This document shows, in pieces, positions 37,449 to 46,594 of a stretch of DNA of 64,000 nucleotides (position 1 is its first letter; each line of letters begins with the position of its first letter). A program made the position numbers and the translations under genes. The stretch is from Streptomyces sp. NBC_00306 (GTDB taxonomy: Bacteria; Actinomycetota; Actinomycetes; Streptomycetales; Streptomycetaceae), in assembly GCF_036169555.1 (NCBI RefSeq), contig NZ_CP108032.1, forward strand, positions 2,170,001-2,234,000, given 5' to 3'. The notes under the pieces are model-generated. The model was not told the DNA's origin, searched no databases, and saw nothing but the letters and a program-made list of their open reading frames with translations.

Positions 37449-38080
37449 CCGAAGACCTGTTCCTGCTGCGTGACGGTCTGGTGCGCATGCTCGAGGCGTT
37501 CGGCTTCGAGATCCTGGCCGCGGTGGAGAGCGGGCCCGAACTGTCCAAGGCACTCGCGGAGCTGGAGCCGGACGTCGCCGTCGTCGACGTCCGGCTTCCG
37601 CCGTCCCACACGGACGAGGGGCTTCAGTGCGCACTGGCGGCGCGCCGGGCGAGGCCCGGCCTGCCGGTGCTGGTCCTCTCCCAGCATGTGGAGCAGTTGT
37701 ACGCACGGGAGCTGCTGGCCGACGGCAACGGCGGGGTCGGTTACCTCCTGAAGGACCGGGTGTTCGACGCCGAGCAGTTCATCGACGCGGTCCGGCGGGT
37801 CGCGGCGGGCGGCACCGCGATGGACCCGCAGGTGATCTCCCAGCTGCTCAGCCGCCGGGCCCGGGACGAGCCGATGGGCGGTCTGACCCCGCGGGAGCGT
37901 GAGGTCATGGAGCTGATGGCGCAGGGCCGGTCCAATGCGGCGATCGCCGCCCAACTCGTGGTCACGGAGCGGGCGGTGGCCAAGCACACCTCCAACATCT
38001 TCGCCAAGCTGGGACTTCCGGTCTCGGACGACGACAACCGCCGCGTCCTCGCCGTTCTGGCCTACCTCGACCACGGCTGA
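37433..38080 (+). CDS. LuxR/NarL-type response regulator
   Basis: A 215-residue regulator. The receiver domain (1-120) has the acidic pair in LAEDLF, phosphoacceptor Asp52 in VVDVRLP, and the Lys in LLKDRV. The LuxR helix-turn-helix (about 148-212) reads LTPREREVMELMAQGRSNAAIA and ERAVAKHTSNIFAKLG. The start is a TTG at 37433 inside the kinase gene, with GGAG six bases upstream; it gives the normal receiver N-terminus (LRVVLAED). Likely targets are the divergent MMPL gene and its own operon. Confidence 0.93.
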   Translation: MRVVLAEDLFLLRDGLVRMLEAFGFEILAAVESGPELSKALAELEPDVAVVDVRLPPSHTDEGLQCALAARRARPGLPVLVLSQHVEQLYARELLADGNGGVGYLLKDRVFDAEQFIDAVRRVAAGGTAMDPQVISQLLSRRARDEPMGGLTPREREVMELMAQGRSNAAIAAQLVVTERAVAKHTSNIFAKLGLPVSDDDNRRVLAVLAYLDHG

Positions 38081-38246
38081 GGGGCCCGCCCTCCTTCCGC
38101 TCGGTATGCCGGATTTGGCGATGGAGATTTCTACGAATCCCGGATTGCTTTGAACACCCCATGAGCCCCACCCGTATGGAACGTTGCGCTTCTCCCTCTG
38201 CCGGGACCCCCCAAACCCACACCCGGCAACGAAGCAGAGGAGTTCC

Positions 38247-39779
38247 ATGGGACGCAATACGAGAAAACGCTCAACGCTGGCGAACCGGGCGATCGTCGCC
38301 TCGGCCGCTCTGATCCTGGGCGGGGGTGGGCTAGTGGCGGTCAACTTCTACGCATCCGCGGGTGAAGGCTGGTCATCCGGTCCGCGAACGCAGCGGGCCG
38401 AGAATGCCGGACAAGTGTCCACCATTGACTGCCCCGAGGTCGCCAACGAACTTCCCCGTGAAATGCCCAGGCAGGCACGCGGAGAAGTCGACCGTGAACT
38501 GGCGGCGATCGACAGCCAGATCACGGACGCGTACAAGAAGTTCGCTGATCAGAAGGAACAGATTCAGCGTGATCCGCAGTTGGCGGACAACGCGATTCTC
38601 AATCCTCTGAAGGACAAGCGTCAGGCGAGCATCGACCGGATCGCGAATGCCATCGGCCGAGGTGGCAACAAGCCGCAGGGCATGAACAACCTCGCCCCCT
38701 GTTCGCTGCGTGATGACGGCAACGACCAGGGCGACGGCCAGAACCAGGGAGACAACCAGGACGGCAACCAGGACCAGGGCCAGGACGGTGGTCAGGACCA
38801 GGGCAACGACCAGGGTCAGGACAACGGCGGTCAGGACCAGGGTCAGGACAACGGCGGACAGGACGGCGGCCAGGACAACGGCGGCCAGGCCGGCAACGGG
38901 CCCCAGGACGACGACTTCGTCGACATCCAGTCCATCCAGCCGAACGTCAATGAACCGCAGGAGGGCAATGACGCCTCCACGGGCTCCTTCGCCACCGACT
39001 GCGGGGTGAACGAGAACGGCAAGTTCAACCCGGACAACGTCATCGTCGCCCCGGGTGTCGCCAATGGCGCGCACCATATGCACGACTACGTCGGCAACCA
39101 GGCGAACGACGCTTTCGCGAGCGACGACGATCTCGCCAACGGCGACACCACCTGCCAGAACCAGGGTGACAAGTCGACCTACTACTGGCCGGTGCTGCGT
39201 CTGCAGAACGGTCAGGACGAGAACGACGCCAATGCGGACGGCGGCGGCAACGACCAGAACGTCGGTGAGATCCAGCAGCCTTCCCAGGTCACGCTGAACT
39301 TCGTCGGCAACCCGGTCAGCAAGGTCACCGCAATGCCGCGGTTCCTGCGCATCATCACCGGTGACGCCAAGGCGTTCACCAACGGTGACGCGAATGCCAA
39401 TGCCTCCTGGAGCTGCACCGGATTCGAGGACCGTCAGTTGAAGGACAAGTACCCGATCTGCCCCGAGGGCAGTCAGGTGGTGCGCTCCTTCAAGTTCCAG
39501 AGCTGCTGGGACGGTCAGAACATCGACAGTGCCAATCACCGCACCCACGTGGCGTTTGCGAACGAGGACGGCGAGTGCGGTGACGGCTTCCAGGCGATTC
39601 CCCAGCTGGTGCAGCGGATCGTGTACGACGTGCCTCCGGGCCCGGGCTTCGCGGTCGACTCCTTCCCCGAGCAGCTGCACAAGCCGATCACGGACCACGG
39701 TGACTTCATCAACGTCTTCGACGACAACGTGATGGACGAGCTCGTGGACTGCATCAACAACGGCCAGCAGTGCCAGTGA
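38247..39779 (+). CDS. Secreted DUF1996 protein with Gln/Asp/Gly repeat
   Basis: A 510-residue exported protein. A basic N-terminus with one hydrophobic segment (about 14-36, [19 protein letters not shown]) acts as signal or anchor. A helical segment (about 60-150) follows, then a low-complexity Gln-Asp-Gly-Asn repeat (about 155-217), then a DUF1996 domain (about 245-505) with [18 protein letters not shown] and [21 protein letters not shown]1996 occurs in secreted fungal and actinobacterial proteins; its activity is not established. The ATG follows GAGGAG. Monocistronic, with a terminator at 39812-39840. Confidence 0.85.
   Translation: MGRNTRKRSTLANRAIVASAALILGGGGLVAVNFYASAGEGWSSGPRTQRAENAGQVSTIDCPEVANELPREMPRQARGEVDRELAAIDSQITDAYKKFADQKEQIQRDPQLADNAILNPLKDKRQASIDRIANAIGRGGNKPQGMNNLAPCSLRDDGNDQGDGQNQGDNQDGNQDQGQDGGQDQGNDQGQDNGGQDQGQDNGGQDGGQDNGGQAGNGPQDDDFVDIQSIQPNVNEPQEGNDASTGSFATDCGVNENGKFNPDNVIVAPGVANGAHHMHDYVGNQANDAFASDDDLANGDTTCQNQGDKSTYYWPVLRLQNGQDENDANADGGGNDQNVGEIQQPSQVTLNFVGNPVSKVTAMPRFLRIITGDAKAFTNGDANANASWSCTGFEDRQLKDKYPICPEGSQVVRSFKFQSCWDGQNIDSANHRTHVAFANEDGECGDGFQAIPQLVQRIVYDVPPGPGFAVDSFPEQLHKPITDHGDFINVFDDNVMDELVDCINNGQQCQ
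38715..38900 (+). repeat. In-frame Gln/Asp/Gly/Asn-coding repeat
   Basis: Imperfect tandem units of 9-12 bp built from GGTCAGGACAACGGC and GACCAGGGC. They encode [22 protein letters not shown] sequence inside the DUF1996 gene. Copy number is probably variable between strains. Confidence 0.75.
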
Positions 39780-39811
39780 CCCTGTCCGCGTGACCCACCC
39801 GGACCGGCTGG

Positions 39812-39840
39812 AACGGCCCCCCTCTCGAGGGGGGCCGTTT
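39812..39840 (+). terminator. Terminator of the DUF1996 gene
   Basis: The stem AACGGCCCCCCT/AGGGGGGCCGTT (39812-39823 with 39828-39839), a 4-base loop, and a short T run. It is 33 bp past the stop codon. Confidence 0.85.
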
Positions 39841-39882
39841 CGTGTGTCCGGCCCCCCTGCCGCTGCCGCGCGCCGCGCGGGC

Positions 39883-40368
39883 TCAGCCGCCGTGGTGCCC
39901 GGTGTGCCCCGAGTGGCCCTTGCTGGGTTCGCCGCTTCCTCCGCCGGAGCCGTGCTGGGCGCCGGTCTCCACCGAGCCGCCGAGCCGGCCGCGCAGCGCG
40001 GTGACGACCTTCGCGTCGCCGACGGCGATCCACTTGCGGCCCACGAGGTAGGAGCCGCCGTAGTCGTTGGCCTCGTTCAGCCATTCGCGCTGGCCGCGGT
40101 CGGTGGCGAAGGTGGCCAGCACGTACTTGCCGTCACCCGTGGTGCAGTTCGCCTGCCGCAGCTCTTTCGCGTTCGTCTGGATGCTCGGTTTGCACTCGGC
40201 CTTCGCCGCGATCTGTTCGAGCGTGCCGGTCGCCGTCTTGGGGACCTTCTCGTCGCCACGCCCGTCACCGTCGCCGGAAGATCCGCATGCCGTGGCCAGG
40301 GCCAGGGCCAGAACTGCCAGTGCCGCGCGGGCTGTACGCCTCGCGCCTGTCTTCGTACTCGTCCGCAT
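39883..40368 (-). CDS. Small lipoprotein, function unknown
   Basis: A 161-residue protein with a lipoprotein signal: basic N-terminus, hydrophobic core and lipobox LATAC (Cys at about residue 28). The mature part has a Cys pair (ECKPS ... NCTTGDG) around a beta domain with YVLATFATDRGQREWLNEA, and a His/Gly-rich C-terminal tail ending GHSGHTGHHGG, which could bind metal. The ATG at 40368 is chosen; a GTG at 40389 is possible. It is divergent from the NAGLU gene by 102 bp. No family recognised. Confidence 0.75.
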   Translation of the reverse strand: MRTSTKTGARRTARAALAVLALALATACGSSGDGDGRGDEKVPKTATGTLEQIAAKAECKPSIQTNAKELRQANCTTGDGKYVLATFATDRGQREWLNEANDYGGSYLVGRKWIAVGDAKVVTALRGRLGGSVETGAQHGSGGGSGEPSKGHSGHTGHHGG

Positions 40369-40470
40369 CCGGCCATCGTGCCCCTTCACCACCGATCCGG
40401 GGAGTCGAACGGCGGGTAACCTGCGCCACGCACGCACCGCTTGTGACGTGGGCAACACGGAGGATTGCTG

Positions 40471-43400
40471 ATGTTCGAGCTGTCGAGACGTACCGTGCTG
40501 GGCACCGCGGGGGCGATCGGTGCGGGTGCCGCCCTCGCCGGGCAGGTCCCGGCGACCGCCGCACCACTGCCCGCCACGCCGCCCGCCTCTCCGCCGATGA
40601 GTGCGTCGCCGTCCGGCCCGGCCGCGGCGTACGCGGCGCTGCGGCGGCTGCTCCCCCGCCACGCCGACCAGTTCTCGCTGCGGCTCCTCGACGGCCCCGA
40701 GCGTTTCCGGGTGACCGGCTCCGCCGGCCGTGTCGAGGTCGCGGGCACCTCCGCCGCCGTCCTGCTGACCGGCGTGCACTGGTATCTCAAGTACGTCTGC
40801 CGGGCGCACATCTCCTGGTCCGGGAGCAACCCCGCGCTGCCGCACCGGCTGCCCGCTCCGAGCCGGCCGCTGGAGCGGGCGGCGACCGTCCCGCACCGGT
40901 TCGCGTACAACGACACCCACGACGGCTACACCGCTCCGTACGCCGACTGGGCACGCTGGGAGCGGCTCCTCGACGTCCTCGCCCTGCACGGCTGCAACGA
41001 GGTGCTGGTGACCCCCGGGCAGGAGGCCGTCCACCACCGGCTCCTGATGGACTTCGGCTACTCCGTCACCGAGGCCCGCACCTGGCTGCCCGCCCCCTCC
41101 CACCAGCCGTGGTGGCTGCTGCAGAACATGAGCGAGTACGGCGGCCCGCTCTCGCAGGCGCTCATCGACCGCCGCACGGACCTCGGCCGCCGCATCGCGG
41201 ACCGGATGCGCGAGCTGGGCATGCACCCGGTGCTGCCCGGCTGGTTCGGGACCGTCCCCGACGGCTTCGTCGCCCGCAATCCCGGTGCCCGGGTCGTGCC
41301 GCAGGGCACCTGGAACGGACTGCGGCGCCCCGACTGGCTCGACCCTCGCACCACCACCTTCGCCGAGGTGGCCGCCGCCTTCTACCGGCACCAGGCCGAA
41401 CTGTTCGGCGACGCCGCCCACTTCAAGATGGATCTGCTGCACGAGGGCGGCAGCGCCGGCGACGTGCCGGTGGCCGACGCGGCCCGCGCAGTGGAGAAGT
41501 CGCTACAGACCGCGCATCCGGGCGCGACCTGGGTGATCCTCGGCTGGCAGTCCAATCCGCGGCCCGCGCTGCTGGACGCCGTCGACACCGGCCGGCTGCT
41601 GATCGTCGACGGACTCTCCGACCTGGACACGGTGACGGACCGGGAGAAGGAGTGGGGCGGGGCACCGTACGCCTTCGGCACCATCCCCAACTTCGGCGGC
41701 CGGACGACGATCGGCGCCAACACCGACCGCTGGACGGCCAAGTTCACCGCCTGGCGCGACAAGCCCGGCAGCGCGCTCGTCGGCACGGCCTACATGCCGG
41801 AGGCAGCGGAGCGCGACCCGGCGGCGCTGGAGCTGTTCAGTGAGCTGGCGTGGCGGGAGGAGCGGATCGACCGGCGCGAGTGGTTCGAGGAGTACAGCCG
41901 CTTCCGCTACGGCGGCGACGACCCCGCCGCGCGGGCCGCTCTCGGCACGCTCGCCACGACCGCGTACCAGCTCACCAGCACGGACGGACGGCCGTACGAC
42001 TCGCTGTTCTGCCGCCGGCCGGGCCTGTCCGGGGCCATCGGCACGGCCTTCGACCCCGCCGCCTTCGACCGGGCGTTCACCGCGCTGCTGGACGTGCGAC
42101 CCGAACTGCGCGACACGGACACCTACCGCCACGATCTGACGGATGTCGCCCGGCAGGCGCTCGCCAACCGCTCGCGCACCCTCCAGCTCCCGCTGCGTGC
42201 CGCGTATCTGCACGGGGACGTGGACACCTTCCGCGCGCTGTCCTCGCTCTGGCTGAAGCTGATGCGGCTGAGCGACACCATGGCCGGCTGCCATCGCGCC
42301 TTCCTGCTCGGGCCCTGGCTGGAGGACGCCAAACGGCTGGCCACCAGTGCCGGTGAGGCGGTGGAGCTGGAACGCACCGCCCGCGCCCTGATCACCACCT
42401 GGGCCGACCGTCCGGCCGCCGTCCAGCTCAGCAACTACGCCAACCGAGACTGGCACGGGCTGATCAACGAGGTTCATCTCCCGCAGTGGGAGGCCTATCT
42501 GGACGAGGTGGCCACCGCGATGGCGGAGGGCCGCGCACCCACGCCGTTCGACTGGTACCCGGCCGAGGAAGCCTGGACCCGGGACCGCCGGCCCCATCCG
42601 GTCCGGCCCACCGCGGACGCGTACCGCACCGCCCGCCGCGTCCACGAAACCCTGGCCACGGCCCCCTACCAGGGCTTCGTCGACGTCTCGGTGGACCCGC
42701 CGGCCTTCACGCCCGGCAGCGAGGGCACGGTCACGGCCGCTTTCCGCAACCTCAACGGGCTGCGCGGCACCGGTCGCGTCGACCTCGACCTGACCGGCCT
42801 CACCGCCGAACCGCAGGGCGCCACCTGGCTGTCCCGTGTACCGGCGGGCGGAACCGGCTCTGTCCGCTGGCGAGTGACGGCACCACCGGAACCGCTCACC
42901 GAGCCGCTGCGTGCCCTGCCCTACGAGCTGCGCGCACGGTACGGGCCGCGTGGCGGGAAGCGGGTCGCCGTCACGCAGAAGGGCGCCCTGCACGTCGCCG
43001 CCCCGCTGGGCCCCGAGTGGCGCACCTTCACCAGCAACGCGGCCGTCTTCGGGCAGCTGGACGACCGGTTCGCGATCAACGGGGCGGGCAACGACCTGTG
43101 GCGGGGCACCGCCCAGTTCGGCACCGCCTACCGGGAGGGGGCGCTGACGCCCGGCAGGAGCGTGGTGCTCGGGGTGGACGCCCAGGACAACACCGGGTCA
43201 TGGGCCCGCGCCGGCATCGTCGTCCGCAACAGCCTGGCCACCCCCGGCGACACCGGCTTCCTCAACCTGGCCGTCACGCCGTCCCAGGGCGTCGCCCTCT
43301 CCTACGACACCAACGGCGACGGGACACTGGACACCTACCGGCGCGTGACGGGTGTCCGCGCCCCAGTGCTGCTGCGGCTGACCCGGGGCACGGGGACGTC

Positions 43401-43569
43401 GTTCACGGGCGCCTGCTCGACGGACGGCGGGACGACATGGCGGACCGTCGCCACGGTCTCCGTGCCCGGGGCCGCCGCCGTGCAGGACGTGGGGCTGTTC
43501 ATGACGGCCATAAACGGTGGCAGCGGGGCCCGCGGCACGGTGCGGTTCAGCGGATGGTCGCTCCGCTGA
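40471..43569 (+). CDS. Secreted alpha-N-acetylglucosaminidase (GH89, NAGLU-like)
   Basis: A 1032-residue exported hydrolase that removes terminal alpha-linked GlcNAc. A Tat-type signal (SRRTVLGTAGAIGAGAAL) leads to the NAGLU N-terminal domain (about 50-150). The TIM barrel follows (about 155-480; FAYNDTHDGYTAPYADWARWER, WWLLQNMSEYGGPL, MDLLHEGG), then the helical C-terminal NAGLU domain (about 490-720). Beta-sandwich extensions (about 725-835 and 840-1032) resemble NEW3-like and DUF1349-like modules, probably for binding. The ATG at 40471 follows GGAGG. It is monocistronic. It probably acts on glycoproteins or host-type glycans. Confidence 0.88.
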   Translation: MFELSRRTVLGTAGAIGAGAALAGQVPATAAPLPATPPASPPMSASPSGPAAAYAALRRLLPRHADQFSLRLLDGPERFRVTGSAGRVEVAGTSAAVLLTGVHWYLKYVCRAHISWSGSNPALPHRLPAPSRPLERAATVPHRFAYNDTHDGYTAPYADWARWERLLDVLALHGCNEVLVTPGQEAVHHRLLMDFGYSVTEARTWLPAPSHQPWWLLQNMSEYGGPLSQALIDRRTDLGRRIADRMRELGMHPVLPGWFGTVPDGFVARNPGARVVPQGTWNGLRRPDWLDPRTTTFAEVAAAFYRHQAELFGDAAHFKMDLLHEGGSAGDVPVADAARAVEKSLQTAHPGATWVILGWQSNPRPALLDAVDTGRLLIVDGLSDLDTVTDREKEWGGAPYAFGTIPNFGGRTTIGANTDRWTAKFTAWRDKPGSALVGTAYMPEAAERDPAALELFSELAWREERIDRREWFEEYSRFRYGGDDPAARAALGTLATTAYQLTSTDGRPYDSLFCRRPGLSGAIGTAFDPAAFDRAFTALLDVRPELRDTDTYRHDLTDVARQALANRSRTLQLPLRAAYLHGDVDTFRALSSLWLKLMRLSDTMAGCHRAFLLGPWLEDAKRLATSAGEAVELERTARALITTWADRPAAVQLSNYANRDWHGLINEVHLPQWEAYLDEVATAMAEGRAPTPFDWYPAEEAWTRDRRPHPVRPTADAYRTARRVHETLATAPYQGFVDVSVDPPAFTPGSEGTVTAAFRNLNGLRGTGRVDLDLTGLTAEPQGATWLSRVPAGGTGSVRWRVTAPPEPLTEPLRALPYELRARYGPRGGKRVAVTQKGALHVAAPLGPEWRTFTSNAAVFGQLDDRFAINGAGNDLWRGTAQFGTAYREGALTPGRSVVLGVDAQDNTGSWARAGIVVRNSLATPGDTGFLNLAVTPSQGVALSYDTNGDGTLDTYRRVTGVRAPVLLRLTRGTGTSFTGACSTDGGTTWRTVATVSVPGAAAVQDVGLFMTAINGGSGARGTVRFSGWSLR

Positions 43570-43624
43570 GGCCGTCTGACGGCCAGGGCGGTGACCATAC
43601 GACCATTCGCTCGTTCTGCTGAAC

Positions 43625-45583
43625 GTGCGCCCACAGGATGTCGTCACCCCGCCTGCCCCACCGTCGCCCGCTCCGACCGGCCGGGTGGAGCTCGACCAGG
43701 CCGAGGCGGCGCTGGTCGAGCACTACCCGCGCCTCGTCCGGATCGCCTATCTGGTGCTGCCCCCCACTCTCGGCCGCAACCGCCGTGTGCTGACCGCGCA
43801 CGCGCTCGCGCAGCGCTCGCTGCCGCGCGGCCGGGCCGTCCCCGCTGACACCGGTGACACCGCTGCCGTCCGCGCGGCCGGACGGCCGGAGAACGCCGCC
43901 GACCCCGGATATCTCTATGTCCGGGGGCGGGTGCTGCGCCAGGCGCTGGACGCCGGGCTGCCGCTGCGGCGGTTCGCCCGGCCGAAGCGGGCGCAGTTGC
44001 CGCCGCTGCTGCCGCACGTCTGGGGCCTGCGGGTCTTCCCGCGCTCCGGCGGCGCCGACGAACTCGCCCTGGACCAGCGGCTGTCGGCGCTGTCCGGCCC
44101 CGGCCGGGCCGCGTACGTCCTGCGGGCGCTGGAGGACCTGCCGGACGCCGACGTCACCCAGGTGCTCACCGGCGCCGGGGTGGACGATCCGCACGCGGCG
44201 CTCGCGGAGGCCGACGGCATGGCCGGGAGCGACCCGGCGCTGCTCGACTCCGCCGAGTTCGACCCGTGTTCGCTCCAGGCGCGTCCCACCGATCTGATGC
44301 GCCGCCGCCAGCACGCGAAGGCGGCGCTGGTGGCGGCCGCGGCGCTCGCCGTGTGCGGGGCGCTGCTCGGGCTGCCGGGCGAGGGCTGGGGCCCGGACGG
44401 TGCCGCCGCGCCGGCGTATGCCCGTAACCCCTCGGCCGAGGCGGCCCTCGACCCGGGCCGGCTGGTGCGGGTCTCCCCCACGGCGTGGCAGTACTCCGCC
44501 CGCAGGGACTTCTCGGTCTGGCCGGCCCGGGGCGGGCTCACCGGCGACGACGCCCTGCTGCGCCGGGCACTCGCCGTCTGGGCCAGGCCCGGCAGCGCCG
44601 TTCAGACATCGGCCACCCCCGCGACCCCGCCGGGGCCGCCGATGGGACCGCCGCAACTGCTGTACGCGGGAGTGGTGGACCGGGCGCGCGTGGTGCTGCT
44701 GCACGACGGACTGCGGGTGGTGCGGTACGCCGAGCCGAAGGAGGGCACCGGCGGGGTGGCGCTCGACTTCGCGCGGACGGACGACGCCGACTCCGCGTCG
44801 GCGAGCGCCCTGGTGGCCGGCCGCACCGACGGCAACGTCCGCTATCTGACAGCTCCCTGGGTGCGGACCACGTCCGTGCGTGACCTCCTCACCCCGGAGG
44901 GCGGGGCGCGGCCGCTGCGCCGGGACAAGGAGGGCCTGACGAACCCGCTGCCGAGTCCGGCACAGGCGCGGGACTGCCGCTCCTGGGACGTGCTGGAGCT
45001 CCGTGACTCGGCGGCCGACCGGCTGCTGACCGACCTCGGCGAGCTGACCCCGGCCCGTCTCACGTACGGCACCCCGTCGGCCCCGAAGGACCTCGGCGGC
45101 GCGGTGGAGCGTGCCGCGTGGGCACGAACGGCCTGTCTGCTGCCGGGAGTCGCCTCGCACGGCGTCCGCAGCGTCAATCTGTGGCAGTACGCCCAGCAGT
45201 CGCTGCCGGAGGCGAACGGCACGGCGGCCTGGCTGTGTACGCGGGCGGAGACGTGGCGGGGGCCGGGCAGCCGGGTCATGGCCCAGTTCCACGCGCCGGG
45301 GACGTCACCCGGCGCGCCGGGCGCGATCGCCGCGCGGGCCGAGGACTCGCCGGCCTGCGGGGTGCGGGACCCGAAGGTGCTGGCCGGGGTGCTGTGGAAG
45401 TCGCGTGCGGGCAGTTGGTACGTCCTGGCGGCGGGCAGCGGGCAGTTCGCCTCGCTCGCCACGTCGGGCGGTGTGGACGGCAGTGCCACGGGCCGGCTGC
45501 TGGCGGTGCGCGCGAAGGCGGGCGCGCGGGCGGAGCTCAACGGCGTGCTGTCGGACGGGAACCGGGTGGGCGCGCTGCACTGA
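43625..45583 (+). CDS. Membrane protein with degenerate sigma-like N-terminus
   Basis: A 652-residue protein. Residues about 28-190 resemble a worn ECF-sigma layout: VEHYPRLVRIAYLVLPP like region 2, and LSALSGPGRAAYVLRALEDLPDADVTQVL like region 4. Functional promoter-binding residues are not apparent. One transmembrane helix follows (about 233-252, KAALVAAAALAVCGALLG), then a large extracytoplasmic domain (about 260-650) with scattered cysteines. The start is a GTG at 43625. It is downstream of the NAGLU gene by 55 bp. It may be a membrane-tethered signalling protein; function unknown. Confidence 0.65.
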   Translation: MRPQDVVTPPAPPSPAPTGRVELDQAEAALVEHYPRLVRIAYLVLPPTLGRNRRVLTAHALAQRSLPRGRAVPADTGDTAAVRAAGRPENAADPGYLYVRGRVLRQALDAGLPLRRFARPKRAQLPPLLPHVWGLRVFPRSGGADELALDQRLSALSGPGRAAYVLRALEDLPDADVTQVLTGAGVDDPHAALAEADGMAGSDPALLDSAEFDPCSLQARPTDLMRRRQHAKAALVAAAALAVCGALLGLPGEGWGPDGAAAPAYARNPSAEAALDPGRLVRVSPTAWQYSARRDFSVWPARGGLTGDDALLRRALAVWARPGSAVQTSATPATPPGPPMGPPQLLYAGVVDRARVVLLHDGLRVVRYAEPKEGTGGVALDFARTDDADSASASALVAGRTDGNVRYLTAPWVRTTSVRDLLTPEGGARPLRRDKEGLTNPLPSPAQARDCRSWDVLELRDSAADRLLTDLGELTPARLTYGTPSAPKDLGGAVERAAWARTACLLPGVASHGVRSVNLWQYAQQSLPEANGTAAWLCTRAETWRGPGSRVMAQFHAPGTSPGAPGAIAARAEDSPACGVRDPKVLAGVLWKSRAGSWYVLAAGSGQFASLATSGGVDGSATGRLLAVRAKAGARAELNGVLSDGNRVGALH

Positions 45584-45690
45584 ACGGGCGCCCCGGGGAG
45601 GGGCGTCACGAACGCTCTCCCCGGGGCGGACGCGGTGCACGTCCCGCGGGCCCAAAAATCGGGTGCACACCCCTGCCGCGGGAGCTTACC

Positions 45691-45706
45691 CGTCAGTATA
45701 TTGACG
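45691..45706. promoter_or_regulatory. Candidate TetR operator at the diiron operon promoter
   Basis: CGTCAGTATATTGACG is a near-perfect 16-bp palindrome overlapping a -10-like TATATT (45697-45702). It ends two bases before the ATG at 45709. Binding by the TetR protein encoded as third gene would block transcription. Confidence 0.6.
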
Positions 45707-45708
45707 CC

Positions 45709-46593
45709 ATGTCTCATAAGCAGCCTGCGCCGGAGGCTTCGGAGCGGATGGCGCTCAAGGCCCGCAAGGTCTCCTTCGACTGGCAGGAGACCCCGCTCCA
45801 CTGGGTCCCCGGTGACCCGTTCGCGACCCACACCATCAATGTGCTGCACCTCCTCCTCCCGGCCGGCGAGCGCTGGTTCGTGCACGTCTACCAGCAGGTC
45901 CTGCCGTACATCACGGACGAGCAACTGCGCGCGGACGTCATCGGCTTCATCGGGCAGGAGGCGATGCACTCCCAGGCGCACGACGACGTGCTGCCGCATC
46001 TGAAGAAGCTCGGCCTCGATCCGACGCCGTACACCGCGCAGGTGGACTGGCTCTTCGAGAAGCTGCTCGGCGACCGCACCCTGCCGCCGGGCAGGCCGCG
46101 TGAGTGGTGGCTGATGGAGCGGGTCGCCATCATCGCGGCGATCGAGCACTACACCGCCTTCCTCGGCAACTGGGTGCTCAACGCGGACGAGCTGGACCGC
46201 CGCGGCGCCGACGCCACGATGCTGGATCTGCTGCGCTGGCACGGCGCCGAGGAGGTCGAGCACCGTTCGGTGGCCTTCGAGCTGTTCATGCATGTCGACG
46301 GCGGCTACCGGCGCCGGGTGCGCACCTGGGCGACGGCGTTCTCCGCGCTGGTGTTCCTGTGGCAGCGCGGTGCGCGCTTCTTCATGGAGAACGACCCGTC
46401 CCTCGAGGACGGCCGGGCGAGCCTTCCGCAGTTCGTCCGCGCCGGACGGCAGGGTGTCCTGCCGTCGACGTCCGCGATGCTGCGCTCCGTTCCGCGCTAT
46501 CTGAGCCGCGGCTACCACCCGTCGCAGGAGGGCAGCACGGCGCAGGCCGTCGCCTATCTCGCCACGTCCCCGGCCGCGAACGGGGGCCACTGA
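45709..46593 (+). CDS. Ferritin-like diiron protein ('metal-dependent hydrolase' PF10118)
   Basis: A 294-residue helical protein of the family named metal-dependent hydrolase. Carboxylate/His ligands of a two-metal centre are visible: FIGQEAMHSQAH, IAAIEHYTAF and HGAEEVEHRSVAFE. That spacing is typical of diiron oxygenase folds. It is the first gene of an operon with a ferredoxin-type reductase (one base after its stop), which suggests that electrons are delivered to this protein and that it is an oxygenase rather than a hydrolase. Translation may start without a leader (the ATG is six bases past the -10). Substrate unknown. Confidence 0.83.
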   Translation: MSHKQPAPEASERMALKARKVSFDWQETPLHWVPGDPFATHTINVLHLLLPAGERWFVHVYQQVLPYITDEQLRADVIGFIGQEAMHSQAHDDVLPHLKKLGLDPTPYTAQVDWLFEKLLGDRTLPPGRPREWWLMERVAIIAAIEHYTAFLGNWVLNADELDRRGADATMLDLLRWHGAEEVEHRSVAFELFMHVDGGYRRRVRTWATAFSALVFLWQRGARFFMENDPSLEDGRASLPQFVRAGRQGVLPSTSAMLRSVPRYLSRGYHPSQEGSTAQAVAYLATSPAANGGH

Positions 46594-46594
46594 G

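Noticed and set aside
38373..39698. Antisense Val/Leu-rich frame over the DUF1996 gene that mimics a membrane protein
   Set aside because: It is the complement of the Gln/Asp repeat (Val/Leu codons) and has no ribosome site.
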